This document shows, one piece after another, positions 1-8,833 of a stretch of 24,542 nt of DNA. Origin of the DNA: JAHEME01 sp034435035 (GTDB lineage: Bacteria > Chloroflexota > Anaerolineae > Aggregatilineales > UBA3940); the NCBI GenBank assembly GCA_034435035.1, contig DAOTXW010000076.1, positions 1 to 24,542 of the forward strand, written 5' to 3'. Every line of letters starts with the position of its first letter. Within the stretch, counting starts at the first letter, position 1. The translations under genes and the position numbers were made by a program. The notes below the pieces were generated by a model. The model was not told where the DNA came from. It ran no database searches and saw only the letters and a list, made by a program, of their open reading frames with translations.

Positions 1-113
1 GGGCGGCGGCCCGCCGCCAGCCGGCCCGGCCAGTTGAAGCGCACTCCAGAGGGGTCGGCTCCGCGCCGGCGACCTGATTCGTCCGATCTGCCAACCCATC
101 AGAGGAAATCCCG

Positions 114-1298
114 ATGAGCATTGACTTCCACGCACAGGCCCTCACACTGCAGCCGACGATCGTCGCCCGCCGCCGCGACCTGCACCGGCACCCGGAGCTG
201 GCCTTTGAGGAGGTCCGCACCGCGGGGGTCGTCGCCGCCGCCCTGCAAGATCTGGGCCTGGAGGTGCAGAGCGGGATCGGGCGGACCGGCGTGATCGGCC
301 TGCTGGAAGGGGATCACGACGGCCCGACCGTGCTGGTGCGCGCCGACATGGATGCGCTGCCGATCCTGGAAGAGAACGCGGCCGATTACCGCTCCGGCAC
401 GGACGGCAAAATGCACGCCTGCGGCCACGACGGACATACCAGCATCGCGCTGGCGGTTGCACAGATGCTCAGCGAACGCCGCGCCGCGATGCATGGGCGG
501 ATCAAGTTCGTCTTTCAGCCCGCAGAGGAGATCGGCCAGGGAGCGCGCGCGATGATCGCGGACGGGGCGCTGCAGAACCCCCGCCCCGACTACAGCCTCG
601 GCCTGCACCTGTGGAATGACCTGCCCGTCGGCACGGTTGGCGTGACCAGCGGCCCGTGTATGTCCGCCGCCGATATCTTCCGCTGCACCCTGACGGGATC
701 GGGCGGGCACGGCGCCCAGCCGGACAAGGCCCGCGATCCGGTGGTGGCAGCCGCCCAGGTCATCAGCGCGCTGCAGAGCATCGTCGCCCGCAACGTCGAT
801 CCGCTGGATACCGCCGTGATCACCGTCGGCTCGCTGCACGCGGGCGACGCCTTCAACGTCATCCCCGGCACAGCGGAGATGAAAGGCACCATCCGCACCT
901 ATCGCAAAGCCACCCGGCAGATGGCGCACCGCCGGCTGCGCGAGGTCGTCGAGGGGGTCGCCGCGGCCATGGGCTGCAGCGCGGACCTGGAGATCACAGC
1001 CATGACCCAGGCCGTCAGCAACGACCCGGCGCTCAGCGACCGGGTGGCGGACCTGGCTGCCGGGCTGGTGGGCGCTGAAAACGTCCGCCGCGACGTCCGG
1101 ACGATGGGCTCCGAGGACATGTCCGAGCTGATGGATGACATCCCCGGCTGCTTCTTCTTCGTCGGCTCGGCCAACGCGGAGCGCGGGCTTGACTACCCGC
1201 ACCACCATCCCCGCTTCGACGTGGATGAGGCATCTTTCCCGATCGCGGCCGCGCTGCTGGCGCGGGCTGCAGCCAGCCTGGTCATCCCGGAAGACTAA
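114..1298 (+). CDS. M20 family metallo-amidohydrolase (hippurate / N-acyl-amino-acid hydrolase type)
   Basis: Cytosolic zinc-type amidohydrolase of 394 residues, the normal length for the M20D family, which removes acyl groups from N-acylated amino acids. Seen in the sequence: RRDLHRHPEL near residues 20-29, RADMDALP at 76-83, the metal-binding HACGHDGH at 101-108, FQPAEE at 134-139 carrying the general-base glutamate, a GxGGHGAQP lid-domain motif around residue 200, and YPHHHPRFD near the C-terminus supplying the last metal-ligand histidine. The ATG is preceded by AGAGGA at 101-106, a good ribosome binding site. All catalytic positions are intact, so the enzyme should be active. The substrate (hippurate, acetyl-amino acid, IAA conjugate or similar) cannot be read from the sequence. 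It converges on the next gene with 30 bp between stops, and its upstream partner, if any, lies outside the window. Confidence 0.93.
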   Translation: MSIDFHAQALTLQPTIVARRRDLHRHPELAFEEVRTAGVVAAALQDLGLEVQSGIGRTGVIGLLEGDHDGPTVLVRADMDALPILEENAADYRSGTDGKMHACGHDGHTSIALAVAQMLSERRAAMHGRIKFVFQPAEEIGQGARAMIADGALQNPRPDYSLGLHLWNDLPVGTVGVTSGPCMSAADIFRCTLTGSGGHGAQPDKARDPVVAAAQVISALQSIVARNVDPLDTAVITVGSLHAGDAFNVIPGTAEMKGTIRTYRKATRQMAHRRLREVVEGVAAAMGCSADLEITAMTQAVSNDPALSDRVADLAAGLVGAENVRRDVRTMGSEDMSELMDDIPGCFFFVGSANAERGLDYPHHHPRFDVDEASFPIAAALLARAAASLVIPED

Positions 1299-1328
1299 CC
1301 GCGCCAGCCCGGCCAGTCTGCGCCCTGC

Positions 1329-2858
1329 TCAATCGTCCAGCAGCCCGGAGGCGCGTAGATAGTCGGCCAGCAGGCGGGCAAACTCCGCGTGCCCCTGCGG
1401 ACTCCAGTGCAGGCCGCCTTTGAGGTACAGCGGCTGGCCGTCGGCGAGCGCGGCGCGCAGGCCGGGCGCGGCATCGAAGCAGAGAATCCCCTGCCGCTGC
1501 GCGTACCGGCAGGCGGCCTCCAGCCTGCGGGCCTCCTCCTCGATGGCGTCTGCCCATGCCGGGCCGCACACGCGGGCCAGCGCCTCGCCCTGCACCCCCT
1601 TATGCGACGGGATCACCACGATCAGCAGCCGGTAGCCGCCCGAACGGGCCAGCCAGGCGGCATCGTCCAGCCGCGCGGTGGTCACCCCCTGCGGGGCGAA
1701 GGTCTCCTGCGGGACAGGCCCGCACCCATCGGCATCGACGAGATCATCAGCCGGGGACGCGGCGGGCCCGGGGCCTGTCAGCCAGTCCGCCAGCTGCGCC
1801 GCCGGCGAGCGATCCAGCAGGGCCGCGGCCGTGTAGTGCAGCGGCGACTGCCAGGGGCGCAGCTCCCAGCGCTGCAGCAGCCGGACGTTCGCCTCCAGCA
1901 GCGTATCATCCCGGATATCAGTCGCCGAAAGGCCGTAGAAGACCAGCCGGTGACCTGCATCCTGCAGGTGGCGTTCGGCGACGAGATTGTACTGCCACAG
2001 CCCATAGCGCGACACGCCGTAGCTGGCAACCTCCATGCCCAGCAGGCGGCTGAGATGCGCCGACCACAGCTCGCTCTCCTCCACCCCGTAGCCAAACAGC
2101 GCCGTATCGCCCACACCGGCAATCGGGGCGCCGGGGCCGCCGTCCGGGCTGCGGAAGCCGCGGGCATCGGTGGTGACGGTGGCTTCGCGGTCCACACCGC
2201 CGAACAGGATCGGATAGTCCCGCAGACCGGGGCGCAGGCTGTACCCGGTCAGCGGATCGAGCCGGTGCAGCCCGAACCAGAAGCGATGCTGGCGGCGGTA
2301 TTCGTCGCCGTGCAGGGCCAGCGTGTAGACGAGCGACAGCGCGGTGAAGACCGCCGCCCCTGCCCCGACGGAGATGCTGATGCGCCCAACCGCGCGCCGC
2401 CGGTCGGCAGGAGGCAGCCCGCCCAGCAGCAGCACCCCGCCGGCTGTGGCAGCCAGCAGGGCGGCGGCGATCAGCAGAATCGTCAGATCCCCGGCAGTAG
2501 GGATCAGGCCGAAGATCGCCGCCGGCGCCGCATCAAAGAACAGGCGGCTGCGCATAAGCAGGCTGCGCAGCGCATACCAGCCCTCCAGCAGCCCGTACAG
2601 AGCGAGGGCCAGCACAACCGGACGCGCGCGCAGCCAGCGCAGGCCGGCGGCCAGCCGCGAACCGCCGCGCCAGACCGCCACGCCGGCAGCCGCCGGGATA
2701 GCAGCATAGGCCAGCAGCAGCGCAGCATACGCCGGCGTGTAGCGGCCCAGCAGCCAGCCCTCGGCGCTGCGGTGGCTCAGCAGAACCGGGACTGGCATGG
2801 CCCAGATCAGGCCCAGGAGAGCCAGCAGGAGGCGGAACGCGGTGATGCGGCGGCTCAT
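1329..2858 (-). CDS. Membrane protein with C-terminal extracytoplasmic SGNH/GDSL-like domain, catalytic residues altered
   Basis: About five hydrophobic helices fill the N-terminal ~200 residues. A C-terminal domain of SGNH-hydrolase shape follows. It has a block I-like GDTALFGYGVEE followed by a helix (WSAHLSRLLG) and the turn ASYGVSRYG, and near the C-terminus GGLHWSPQGHAEFA, which resembles block V. Such proteins usually act on the outside of the membrane, for example as acyl-esterases on polysaccharides. Oddly, the nucleophile Ser of GDS is Thr, and the Asp that normally precedes the block V His is Gly. The domain may therefore be non-catalytic or use another mechanism. Start choice: the ATG at 2858 has GGTGG five bases upstream; in-frame ATGs at 2870 and 2894 have no such site but would lengthen the protein to 521 residues at most. 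I recognise the fold signature only; the function is not known to me. Confidence 0.8.
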   Translation of the reverse strand: MSRRITAFRLLLALLGLIWAMPVPVLLSHRSAEGWLLGRYTPAYAALLLAYAAIPAAAGVAVWRGGSRLAAGLRWLRARPVVLALALYGLLEGWYALRSLLMRSRLFFDAAPAAIFGLIPTAGDLTILLIAAALLAATAGGVLLLGGLPPADRRRAVGRISISVGAGAAVFTALSLVYTLALHGDEYRRQHRFWFGLHRLDPLTGYSLRPGLRDYPILFGGVDREATVTTDARGFRSPDGGPGAPIAGVGDTALFGYGVEESELWSAHLSRLLGMEVASYGVSRYGLWQYNLVAERHLQDAGHRLVFYGLSATDIRDDTLLEANVRLLQRWELRPWQSPLHYTAAALLDRSPAAQLADWLTGPGPAASPADDLVDADGCGPVPQETFAPQGVTTARLDDAAWLARSGGYRLLIVVIPSHKGVQGEALARVCGPAWADAIEEEARRLEAACRYAQRQGILCFDAAPGLRAALADGQPLYLKGGLHWSPQGHAEFARLLADYLRASGLLDD

Positions 2859-2977
2859 GCCTTCCACCATACGGCGCTGCCGCGATTCTGGCAACCGCCG
2901 ATCTGGCGATCCCGTGAGTTTTGCGGTTTACTGGTGGCGCTTCACCATCCATCCACGTGGGGAATCGGCACGCACTC

Positions 2978-3301
2978 ATGGTCAAGCTGATCGTCCTGTT
3001 CCGGCAGGGAATCCGTCCGGTTGAGTATGACGAGCGCTACAATGATTTCCTGATGTCGCTGGAGGCGCTGCCCGGCATCCGGCGCAAGGCCGTCAACCAG
3101 GTCTACGCAGGGCCGGGCGGGATGGCTCCCTACCGGATGGTGATCGAAGCCTACTTCGACGATCGGGAGGCCCTGCAGACGGCACTGACATCCGAACCCG
3201 GCGTGCGGGCAGGAAATCTGCTGCTGAGCTTCGCCGGGCCGGATGCCGTGACCCTGTTCGCCGAGGTGATGGAGGAGGCGATCGGCGGCGCGGCAGCATG
3301 A
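2978..3301 (+). CDS. EthD-like small ferredoxin-fold protein
   Basis: A 107-residue soluble protein beginning MVKLIVLFRQ, the first beta strand typical of the EthD / dimeric alpha-beta barrel family. It continues with a helix (ERYNDFLMSLEALPG), a strand with YAGPGGMAPYRMVIEAYFDD, and a C-terminal segment resembling the usual GPDAVTLFAEV end. Members are small dimeric proteins of mostly unknown role, sometimes acting in degradation pathways. The ATG at 2978 was preferred over an in-frame ATG at 2921 because the family starts with the first strand; the ribosome site is weak either way. The stop overlaps the ATG of the next gene by 4 bp (ATGA at 3298-3301), so the two are probably translationally coupled, although no functional link to a membrane glycosyltransferase-like protein is obvious. 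Confidence 0.78.
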   Translation: MVKLIVLFRQGIRPVEYDERYNDFLMSLEALPGIRRKAVNQVYAGPGGMAPYRMVIEAYFDDREALQTALTSEPGVRAGNLLLSFAGPDAVTLFAEVMEEAIGGAAA

Positions 3302-6300
3302 AGGCGTTCTGGCGGCAGTTCTCACCACCCGGCGTGGGCGAAGCAGCAGCCGGCCTGGCAGCCATCGCCGCCGCCATGCTGAGCGCCCTGCACCCGCAGA
3401 GCTTCGGGCTGCTGCCGGCCAGCCCGGATGGCCTGCTGCACCTGTACCGGCTGGTGGCGCTCGATCACGCCATCCAACAGGGCGACCTCTGGCCGCGCTA
3501 TGTGCCGGGCTTGATCTTCGGCTACGGCGCGCCGGTTTTCAACTACTACGCACCGCTGTCGCTGTACCCTCTGGAAGCCCTGCATCTGCTGGGGCTGCGT
3601 TTTGTGGATGCGCTGCTGGTCGGCATGATGCTGGCGGCGGTCTTCGGCGCGCTGGGCGCCTGGGCGCTGGGACGTGCCTGGGGAGGCCCGGCAGCCGGGC
3701 TGATCAGCGCGGTGGCTTATGGCTATGCCCCGTATATCCTGTATGACTGGCCGCGGCGGGGCGCAGTGGCGGAATTCGCGGCCCTGGCGATCCTGCCCTG
3801 GCTGCTGTGGAGCTTCTGGCGGCTGGCCGAGCGCGGGCGGCGGCGCGACCTGTGGCTCGCTGCCCTGGCGCTGGCCGCCCTGATCCTGACCCACAACATC
3901 ACCGCCCTGTATACCATGCCGCTGTTGTTGATCTATGGGGCCTATCTGTGGTGGCATGCGCCCGACCCGCGCCGGGCCTTCGTGCGGCTGGGTCTGGCCG
4001 CTCTGGTCGGCATCGGCCTGACGACCTTCTTCTGGCTGCCCGCACTGGCCGAGTCTCGCTACGTGCATATCGAGCGCGTCACCTACGCGGTCTCTAACCT
4101 CGACTTCCACACCAACTTCCAGAGCCTGCCGGAGACTTTCTCGCCACCGCTGACAGCCGATCTCACGCAGCTGCACCCGCCGGTTCCGCGCCCGCTGGGC
4201 TGGCCGCAGATCGCGCTGGCGCTGGCGGGCGGCGCGCTGCTGGTAACACGCGCCGGGCGGAACCAGGACGAACACCGGCGGCTGCGCGGCTGGCTGCTGC
4301 TGAGCGCCGGACTGATCATCGGGCTGATCGCGCTGACCACACGGGCCAGCACCCCGATCTGGGAAACCCTGCCGCTGATGCACTACCTCCAGTTTCCGTG
4401 GCGGCTGCTGGGTCCGGCCAGCCTGCTGCTGGCGCTGATGGCCGGGATCGGCGCGGCGCAGGTCGCCCGGCGGATCCTGTGGGCGCCGGGGCAGATGGCC
4501 TGGATGGGCCTGTGCGCGGCTCTCCTGATCGGCTATGCGCTGCCGTGGCTGTACGGGGCCTATCTGCCCGACCCGCCTGCGCAGGGCATCGTCGATGCCC
4601 AGAACTTCGAACGCGAGACGGGCTGGCTGGCCGGCACGGCAGCCGGGGAATATGTGCCGATCTGGACGACCGATCTGCCCGATCCGGATCGGCTGCTGGG
4701 GCTGTATGCCCAGGGCGATGTCATCCCCAGGCTGCAGCCCAGCCCGGACGTGACAGTGCGCGCGGCCAGCTGGCAGGCGATGGGCGCAGCGCTGCGCATC
4801 GAGGCGCTCCGAGATACCCGACTGACCTTCGACTGGCTGTACTTCCCCGGCTGGTGGGCCAGGATAGATGGCGAGCCGGCGCCGATCGTGATCACCTGGC
4901 CCACCGGGCTGATCGGTCTGCACGTGCCGGCGGGCGCACACGACCTGGAACTGGGCTTCGGGCCGACGCCGCTGCGGCTGGGCGCGCTGATCGCCAGCGG
5001 GGTCTTCCTGGCGCTGCTGGCGGCGCTGACCGTGTTCTTCCGCCGGCTGCGCGGCCCCGGCGAGTCGATCCAGCATGCGCAGTCCCCGCCGGGGCGGCCC
5101 GCGGCGCTGGCGGTGCTGCTGGCCGGGCTGCTGGCGCTGGGCGCCAAGACCCTGCTGATCGATCATTTGCAGACCCCGATCAAACGCGCCCGCTTTGCGC
5201 AGGGTGTGGAAGCCGGGCTGCAGGTCCCGTCCGGGGCACGCTTCGACCGATCGATCACCCTGCTGGGCTACGACCTGTCCCCGTCGGCGCCGGCGAGCGG
5301 CGGCGCGGCCCGGCTCGCGCTTTACTGGCAGCTAACCGGGCCGCCGGTCGTCGAAGACTACTCCAGCGTTATCTATCTGCGCGACGCGGTGGGCAATATC
5401 GTCCTGCAGACCGGATCCCAGCACCCTGGCGACTACCCGACCACGGACTGGCTGCCGGGGCTTTACGTGCAGGAGCGCCTCAGGCTGACCATCCCTCCCG
5501 GTACACCTCCGGGCCAGTACACGATCCATGCGGCGCTCTACTCGCATACTGCCGCGCGGAACCTGGATGCCTTCGACGCGGCGGGAAACCCCACCGGCGT
5601 GACAGCCCCGATTGGCGTGCTGGAGGTCGTCCGCGGGCGCCCGATCCGGGTGCCTCCCCCGGAGGGCGCCGTGATCCGGGATGCCTCCCCCACTCCGGAG
5701 CTGACCCTGTTGTGGGCCGGTCCGCTGCCCGCCAGCATCGAGGTCGGGCAGCCGCTGGGGCTGGTGTGGGCCTGGCGTGCGCGGGCCGCGCCCTCGCAGG
5801 CGTACACGGCGCGAGTGGTCTGGATGGTCGGCGCAGGCGAGGTCGCGGCCGCGGCGCCGCCCCTGCCCCTGACGGCTGGCTACCCCACCGACCGGTGGCT
5901 GCCCCGCGATGCCTGGCGCGGGCTGCATGTGATCGCGGTGCCGGGGCGGCTGGAGGATGGCGAGTACCAGGTTGGCGTGCAGCTGCTGGACGCTGCCGGC
6001 TCGCCGGTGGGCGACAAGGTGATCCTCGGGCCGATGACGGTCACCGCGCCGCCGCGCGTCTTTGATCTGCCCCGGGAGATGGTGCCGGCGGATGGACGCT
6101 GGCAGAACGGGATCGATCTGGCAGGCTACCGTCTGCCCCGCAGCCGCCTGAACGCGGGCGATGTGCTGGAACTGAGCCTGTACTGGCGGCCCGCCGGTGA
6201 GGTGGCCGACAGCCTGACGGTCTTTGTGCATCTGGTGGATGAAAGCGGCGTCATTGTCGCCCAGCAGGATCAGATCCCGGTGCGCGGAGCTCGCCCGACG

Positions 6301-6489
6301 ACCGGCTGGGCCCCCGGCGAGGTGATCGAGGATGCCTACCAGCTGCTGATCCCGCCGGATGCCCCGGCTGGCCGCTACCGTCTGCGCATTGGATGGTATC
6401 AGGCGTCCAGCGGGATGCGGGCCGCCCTGCCGGATGGATCCGAGTTCTGGCAGGCCCCGGCGGTCATCGACGTGCGCCGCGGCCCGTAG
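3298..6489 (+). CDS. Large GT-C-like (PTPS-related) membrane protein with three C-terminal beta-sandwich modules
   Basis: 1063 residues. The N-terminal ~570 residues are a polytopic membrane region with the hallmarks of the '6-pyruvoyl-tetrahydropterin synthase-related' / YfhO-like GT-C group. SPDGLLHLYR (42-51) carries the Asp/His pair of the first periplasmic loop, followed by GDLWPRYVPGL, FGYGAPVFNYYAPLSLY and LTHNITALY. A periplasmic portion (QNFERETGWL, then WLYFPGWWARIDGEP) resembles the C-terminal part of YfhO proteins. After further hydrophobic segments up to about residue 620, three copies of a beta-sandwich follow: about 645-780, 780-920 and 921-1063. Module 1 and module 3 show LLGY or LAGY, L-x-LYW, a PT-x-W-x-PG or similar turn, and P-x-G-x-Y. 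Probable role: transfer of lipid-linked sugar outside the membrane, or export-linked glycan modification. The acceptor is unknown. It overlaps the EthD-like gene start by 4 bp and converges on the GT4 gene 3 bp away. Confidence 0.85.
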   Translation: MKAFWRQFSPPGVGEAAAGLAAIAAAMLSALHPQSFGLLPASPDGLLHLYRLVALDHAIQQGDLWPRYVPGLIFGYGAPVFNYYAPLSLYPLEALHLLGLRFVDALLVGMMLAAVFGALGAWALGRAWGGPAAGLISAVAYGYAPYILYDWPRRGAVAEFAALAILPWLLWSFWRLAERGRRRDLWLAALALAALILTHNITALYTMPLLLIYGAYLWWHAPDPRRAFVRLGLAALVGIGLTTFFWLPALAESRYVHIERVTYAVSNLDFHTNFQSLPETFSPPLTADLTQLHPPVPRPLGWPQIALALAGGALLVTRAGRNQDEHRRLRGWLLLSAGLIIGLIALTTRASTPIWETLPLMHYLQFPWRLLGPASLLLALMAGIGAAQVARRILWAPGQMAWMGLCAALLIGYALPWLYGAYLPDPPAQGIVDAQNFERETGWLAGTAAGEYVPIWTTDLPDPDRLLGLYAQGDVIPRLQPSPDVTVRAASWQAMGAALRIEALRDTRLTFDWLYFPGWWARIDGEPAPIVITWPTGLIGLHVPAGAHDLELGFGPTPLRLGALIASGVFLALLAALTVFFRRLRGPGESIQHAQSPPGRPAALAVLLAGLLALGAKTLLIDHLQTPIKRARFAQGVEAGLQVPSGARFDRSITLLGYDLSPSAPASGGAARLALYWQLTGPPVVEDYSSVIYLRDAVGNIVLQTGSQHPGDYPTTDWLPGLYVQERLRLTIPPGTPPGQYTIHAALYSHTAARNLDAFDAAGNPTGVTAPIGVLEVVRGRPIRVPPPEGAVIRDASPTPELTLLWAGPLPASIEVGQPLGLVWAWRARAAPSQAYTARVVWMVGAGEVAAAAPPLPLTAGYPTDRWLPRDAWRGLHVIAVPGRLEDGEYQVGVQLLDAAGSPVGDKVILGPMTVTAPPRVFDLPREMVPADGRWQNGIDLAGYRLPRSRLNAGDVLELSLYWRPAGEVADSLTVFVHLVDESGVIVAQQDQIPVRGARPTTGWAPGEVIEDAYQLLIPPDAPAGRYRLRIGWYQASSGMRAALPDGSEFWQAPAVIDVRRGP

Positions 6490-6492
6490 GGG

Positions 6493-7620
6493 TCAGCGGG
6501 CGAGCAGTTCGCCATACAGCGCGGCCACGCGATCAACCAGATTGGCCCATGACAGCCGCTGCGCGTGCCGGCGGGCCGCCTCGCCCATCCGGGCGCGCAG
6601 CGGCGGATCCCTCAGGATGCGCACCAGGGCATCGGCCGCCGCTGCGGGATCGTCCTGCGGCACCAGAAAGCCCGTCTCGCCGTCCACGATCGCTTCCGTT
6701 GCGCCGCAGTTCAGCGTGCCGATGGATGGGGTGCCCGCCGCGGCGGCCTCCAGGAACACGAAGCCCAGCCCCTCGAAGCTGCTGCCCTGATTGACCGATG
6801 GCAGCATGAAAACCTCCGAGCGCTGGTACCATGCCGTGAGCGATCCGTAGGGCGGCAGCTGGCCCAGGAAGTGCACGGAGTCGGCTATGCCCAGCTCGGC
6901 GGCCCGCGTCCGCAGGCGATCCACAAAGGCGGGCGATCCATGCAGATTGCCGGCCATAGCATAGTGCAGCTTCGGGATATGCTGGCGGGCCAGCGCGACG
7001 GCTTCCAGCGCGATGTGCTGACCTTTGCGCTGCTTGAGGGCCCCCACACTGAGGACGACCGGTTCATGACCCACCCACGCAGGCATCTCCGCCTCCACCG
7101 GGGCCGCGAAGCGCTCCGGGTGGACGCCGCCGGGCAGCACCTCAACGCGCCGCAGGTTGATCAGCCGGGCCAGCCAGTCGCGCGTGAAGCCGCTGATGCT
7201 CAGGATGGCGTCCGCCCGGCGGAAGGCGGGCGCGAACAGCAGCCTCCCCATGCGGCTCTCCAGCGGGCGGATGGCCCAGGTGCCGAACACGGACAGGACG
7301 AAGGGTACCCGGGGCGGGCGGGCCAGCGCGACCAGCGGCGCGTAGGGTTCGACGATGCAGTGAACGAGATCGCACGTTTGCAGGAGGCGGCGCAGCGCCG
7401 GGGCGCAGCGCAGCGTCCGGAGCGTGGTCAGCCGCCCGGCGAACAGCGGCGGCAGGATGGCGTGATGCTCGGCTCCGGCCAGCAGGGGATCGAGGTCGGC
7501 GCGGGCGGTGACCAGCACCGGCTGGTGGCCGCGGGCGCGCGCCCCGGCGGCGACTTCAACGGTATAGCGTCCCCAGCCATCGGCGCTGACGGCCTGTGAG
7601 GAGATATAAGCGATGCGCAC
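6493..7620 (-). CDS. GT4 family glycosyltransferase
   Basis: A GT-B fold, retaining glycosyltransferase of 375 residues starting VRIAYISSQ, the first Rossmann strand. The C-terminal donor domain has VLSVGALKQRKGQHIALEA and FEGLGFVFLEAAAAGTP, the EX7E-type motif of family GT4, followed by GATEAIVDGETGFLVP, which contacts the nucleotide. The start chosen is GTG at 7620, which has GGAG six bases upstream. An in-frame ATG at 7665 adds 15 residues unlike the family and lies on top of the predicted promoter. The enzyme is cytosolic or membrane-associated and probably adds one sugar during surface glycan synthesis; donor and acceptor are unknown. It follows mmdB on the same strand after 68 bp but appears to have its own promoter, so it is probably not part of the Na+-pump operon. 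Confidence 0.92.
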   Translation of the reverse strand: MRIAYISSQAVSADGWGRYTVEVAAGARARGHQPVLVTARADLDPLLAGAEHHAILPPLFAGRLTTLRTLRCAPALRRLLQTCDLVHCIVEPYAPLVALARPPRVPFVLSVFGTWAIRPLESRMGRLLFAPAFRRADAILSISGFTRDWLARLINLRRVEVLPGGVHPERFAAPVEAEMPAWVGHEPVVLSVGALKQRKGQHIALEAVALARQHIPKLHYAMAGNLHGSPAFVDRLRTRAAELGIADSVHFLGQLPPYGSLTAWYQRSEVFMLPSVNQGSSFEGLGFVFLEAAAAGTPSIGTLNCGATEAIVDGETGFLVPQDDPAAAADALVRILRDPPLRARMGEAARRHAQRLSWANLVDRVAALYGELLAR

Positions 7621-7653
7621 AGCCTGCTCCGCGGTATGACGTGGCGGCGGCAG

Positions 7654-7659
7654 ACTATA
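7654..7659 (-). promoter_or_regulatory. Extended -10 promoter for the GT4 gene
   Basis: On the minus strand TATAGT is preceded by TGG, giving the extended -10 form TGnTATAGT. No good -35 is seen at 16-18 bp. Predicted transcription would start near 7647, about 27 bases before the GTG at 7620. This supports the shorter start for the glycosyltransferase. By eye only. Confidence 0.5.
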
Positions 7660-7688
7660 CCACAAAAGGCGCTGTGAGGGCGGGCCGG

Positions 7689-8816
7689 TCAGGCAAGTGC
7701 CAGGCCCAGCGCCAGCAGCACACCGCCAGCCATCACGCTGCCCAGCTGACCGGCGGTGTTGGCGCCCATCGCGTGCATCAGGATGAAGTTCTCGAAGTCC
7801 TCATCCTGCGCGATGCGGGCAGCCAGCCGCCCGGCCATCGGGAAGGCGCTGATGCCCGCCGCGCCGATCAACGGGTTGATGGTTCCCCTGCTCAGGGCAG
7901 ACATCAGCTTGCCGAACAGCAGGCCGGCGACCGTATCCAGCACAAAGGCGATCAGGCCGAGAATCAGCACCTGGATGGTGGCCCAGTTCAGGAAGCTGTC
8001 GGCGCTCATGGTCGAGCCGATCGTCAGCCCCAGGAACAGGGTGGCGATGTTGATGATCTCGTTCTGAGCCGCCTTATTCAGGCGATCCACCACGCCGCTT
8101 TCCTTGAGCAGGTTCCCCAGCATCAGCATGCTGATCAACGGAGTCGCTTCCGGCACCAGCAGCCCCACCATAATCGTCACCACAACCGGGAAGATCACCA
8201 GCGCCCGCCGCGAAACGGGCCGGGGCGCGTACTCCATGCGGATCAGGCGCTCCCGGCGCGTGGTCAACAGCTTCATGATCGGCGGCTGGATGATCGGAAT
8301 CAGGCTCATATACGAGTAGGCAGCCACGGCGATCGGGGCCAGCAGCTCCGGGGCCAGCCGGGTGGCGACGAAGATCGAGGTGGGGCCGTCAATTGCGCCG
8401 ATGACGCCGATGCACGCAGCCTGATTGAGCGGGAAGCCGAGCAAAGTAGCCAGGATCAGGGTGCCAAAGATGCCAAACTGCCCGGCGGCTCCCAGCAGGG
8501 CCATCCGGGGCATCGCCAGCAGCGGGCTGAAGTCGATCATCGCGCCCACGCCGATGAAGATCAGCAGCGGGAACAGCTCGGTGAGGATACCGGCGCGGTA
8601 GAGCACGCCGAACAGCCCATCGACGGCAGCCATCCCGGTCAGGGGGATATTGGCCAGGATGCAGCCGAAGCCGATCGGCAGCAGCAGCACCGGCTCATAT
8701 TCCTTGACCACAGCCAGTGTGATGAGGACGGCTCCCACCGCCAGCATCACCGCGTTGCCGGGGGTAAAAGCCAGCAGCCCCTTCAGCAGGTCAGGCAGCA
8801 GATCAGGCACGGTCAT
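7689..8816 (-). CDS. mmdB: Na+-pumping decarboxylase beta subunit (MmdB/OadB family)
   Basis: 375 residues, the expected length for the integral membrane carboxybiotin decarboxylase that couples CO2 release to Na+ export. The ion-path motifs of the family are all present: IGAIDGPTSIF with the essential Asp at about residue 143, AAYSYMSLIPIIQPPIMK, FLGLTIGSTMSADSFL, and NPLIGAAGISAFPMAGR, which corresponds to the conserved Asn/Gly/Ser region of Klebsiella OadB. About nine or more hydrophobic segments are visible. The ATG at 8816 has GGAGAG six bases upstream; reading further upstream gives an unrelated Arg/Cys-rich extension, so that start was rejected. It is the last gene of the operon, 17 bp after the biotin carrier gene. 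The choice of substrate name rests on the MmdA-type carboxyltransferase in the same operon, not on this subunit. Confidence 0.95.
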   Translation of the reverse strand: MTVPDLLPDLLKGLLAFTPGNAVMLAVGAVLITLAVVKEYEPVLLLPIGFGCILANIPLTGMAAVDGLFGVLYRAGILTELFPLLIFIGVGAMIDFSPLLAMPRMALLGAAGQFGIFGTLILATLLGFPLNQAACIGVIGAIDGPTSIFVATRLAPELLAPIAVAAYSYMSLIPIIQPPIMKLLTTRRERLIRMEYAPRPVSRRALVIFPVVVTIMVGLLVPEATPLISMLMLGNLLKESGVVDRLNKAAQNEIINIATLFLGLTIGSTMSADSFLNWATIQVLILGLIAFVLDTVAGLLFGKLMSALSRGTINPLIGAAGISAFPMAGRLAARIAQDEDFENFILMHAMGANTAGQLGSVMAGGVLLALGLALA

Positions 8817-8833
8817 GGTGATCTCTCCGCCTG

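Noticed and set aside
1..18. GC-rich inverted repeat at the left edge as a terminator
   Set aside because: Simple GGC/GCC repeat content, no U-run and the upstream gene is not visible.
2921..2977. Upstream ATG extending the EthD-like protein by 19 residues
   Set aside because: The extension precedes the family's first beta strand and has no ribosome site.
1389..2990. Long open frame on the + strand opposite the SGNH-like gene
   Set aside because: Gln/Arg/Gly-rich low-complexity translation with no motifs, antisense to a clear membrane protein; a GC-rich shadow frame.
3322..5166. 614-codon open frame on the - strand opposite the large membrane protein
   Set aside because: Composition is typical of a reverse-strand shadow; no recognisable domain.
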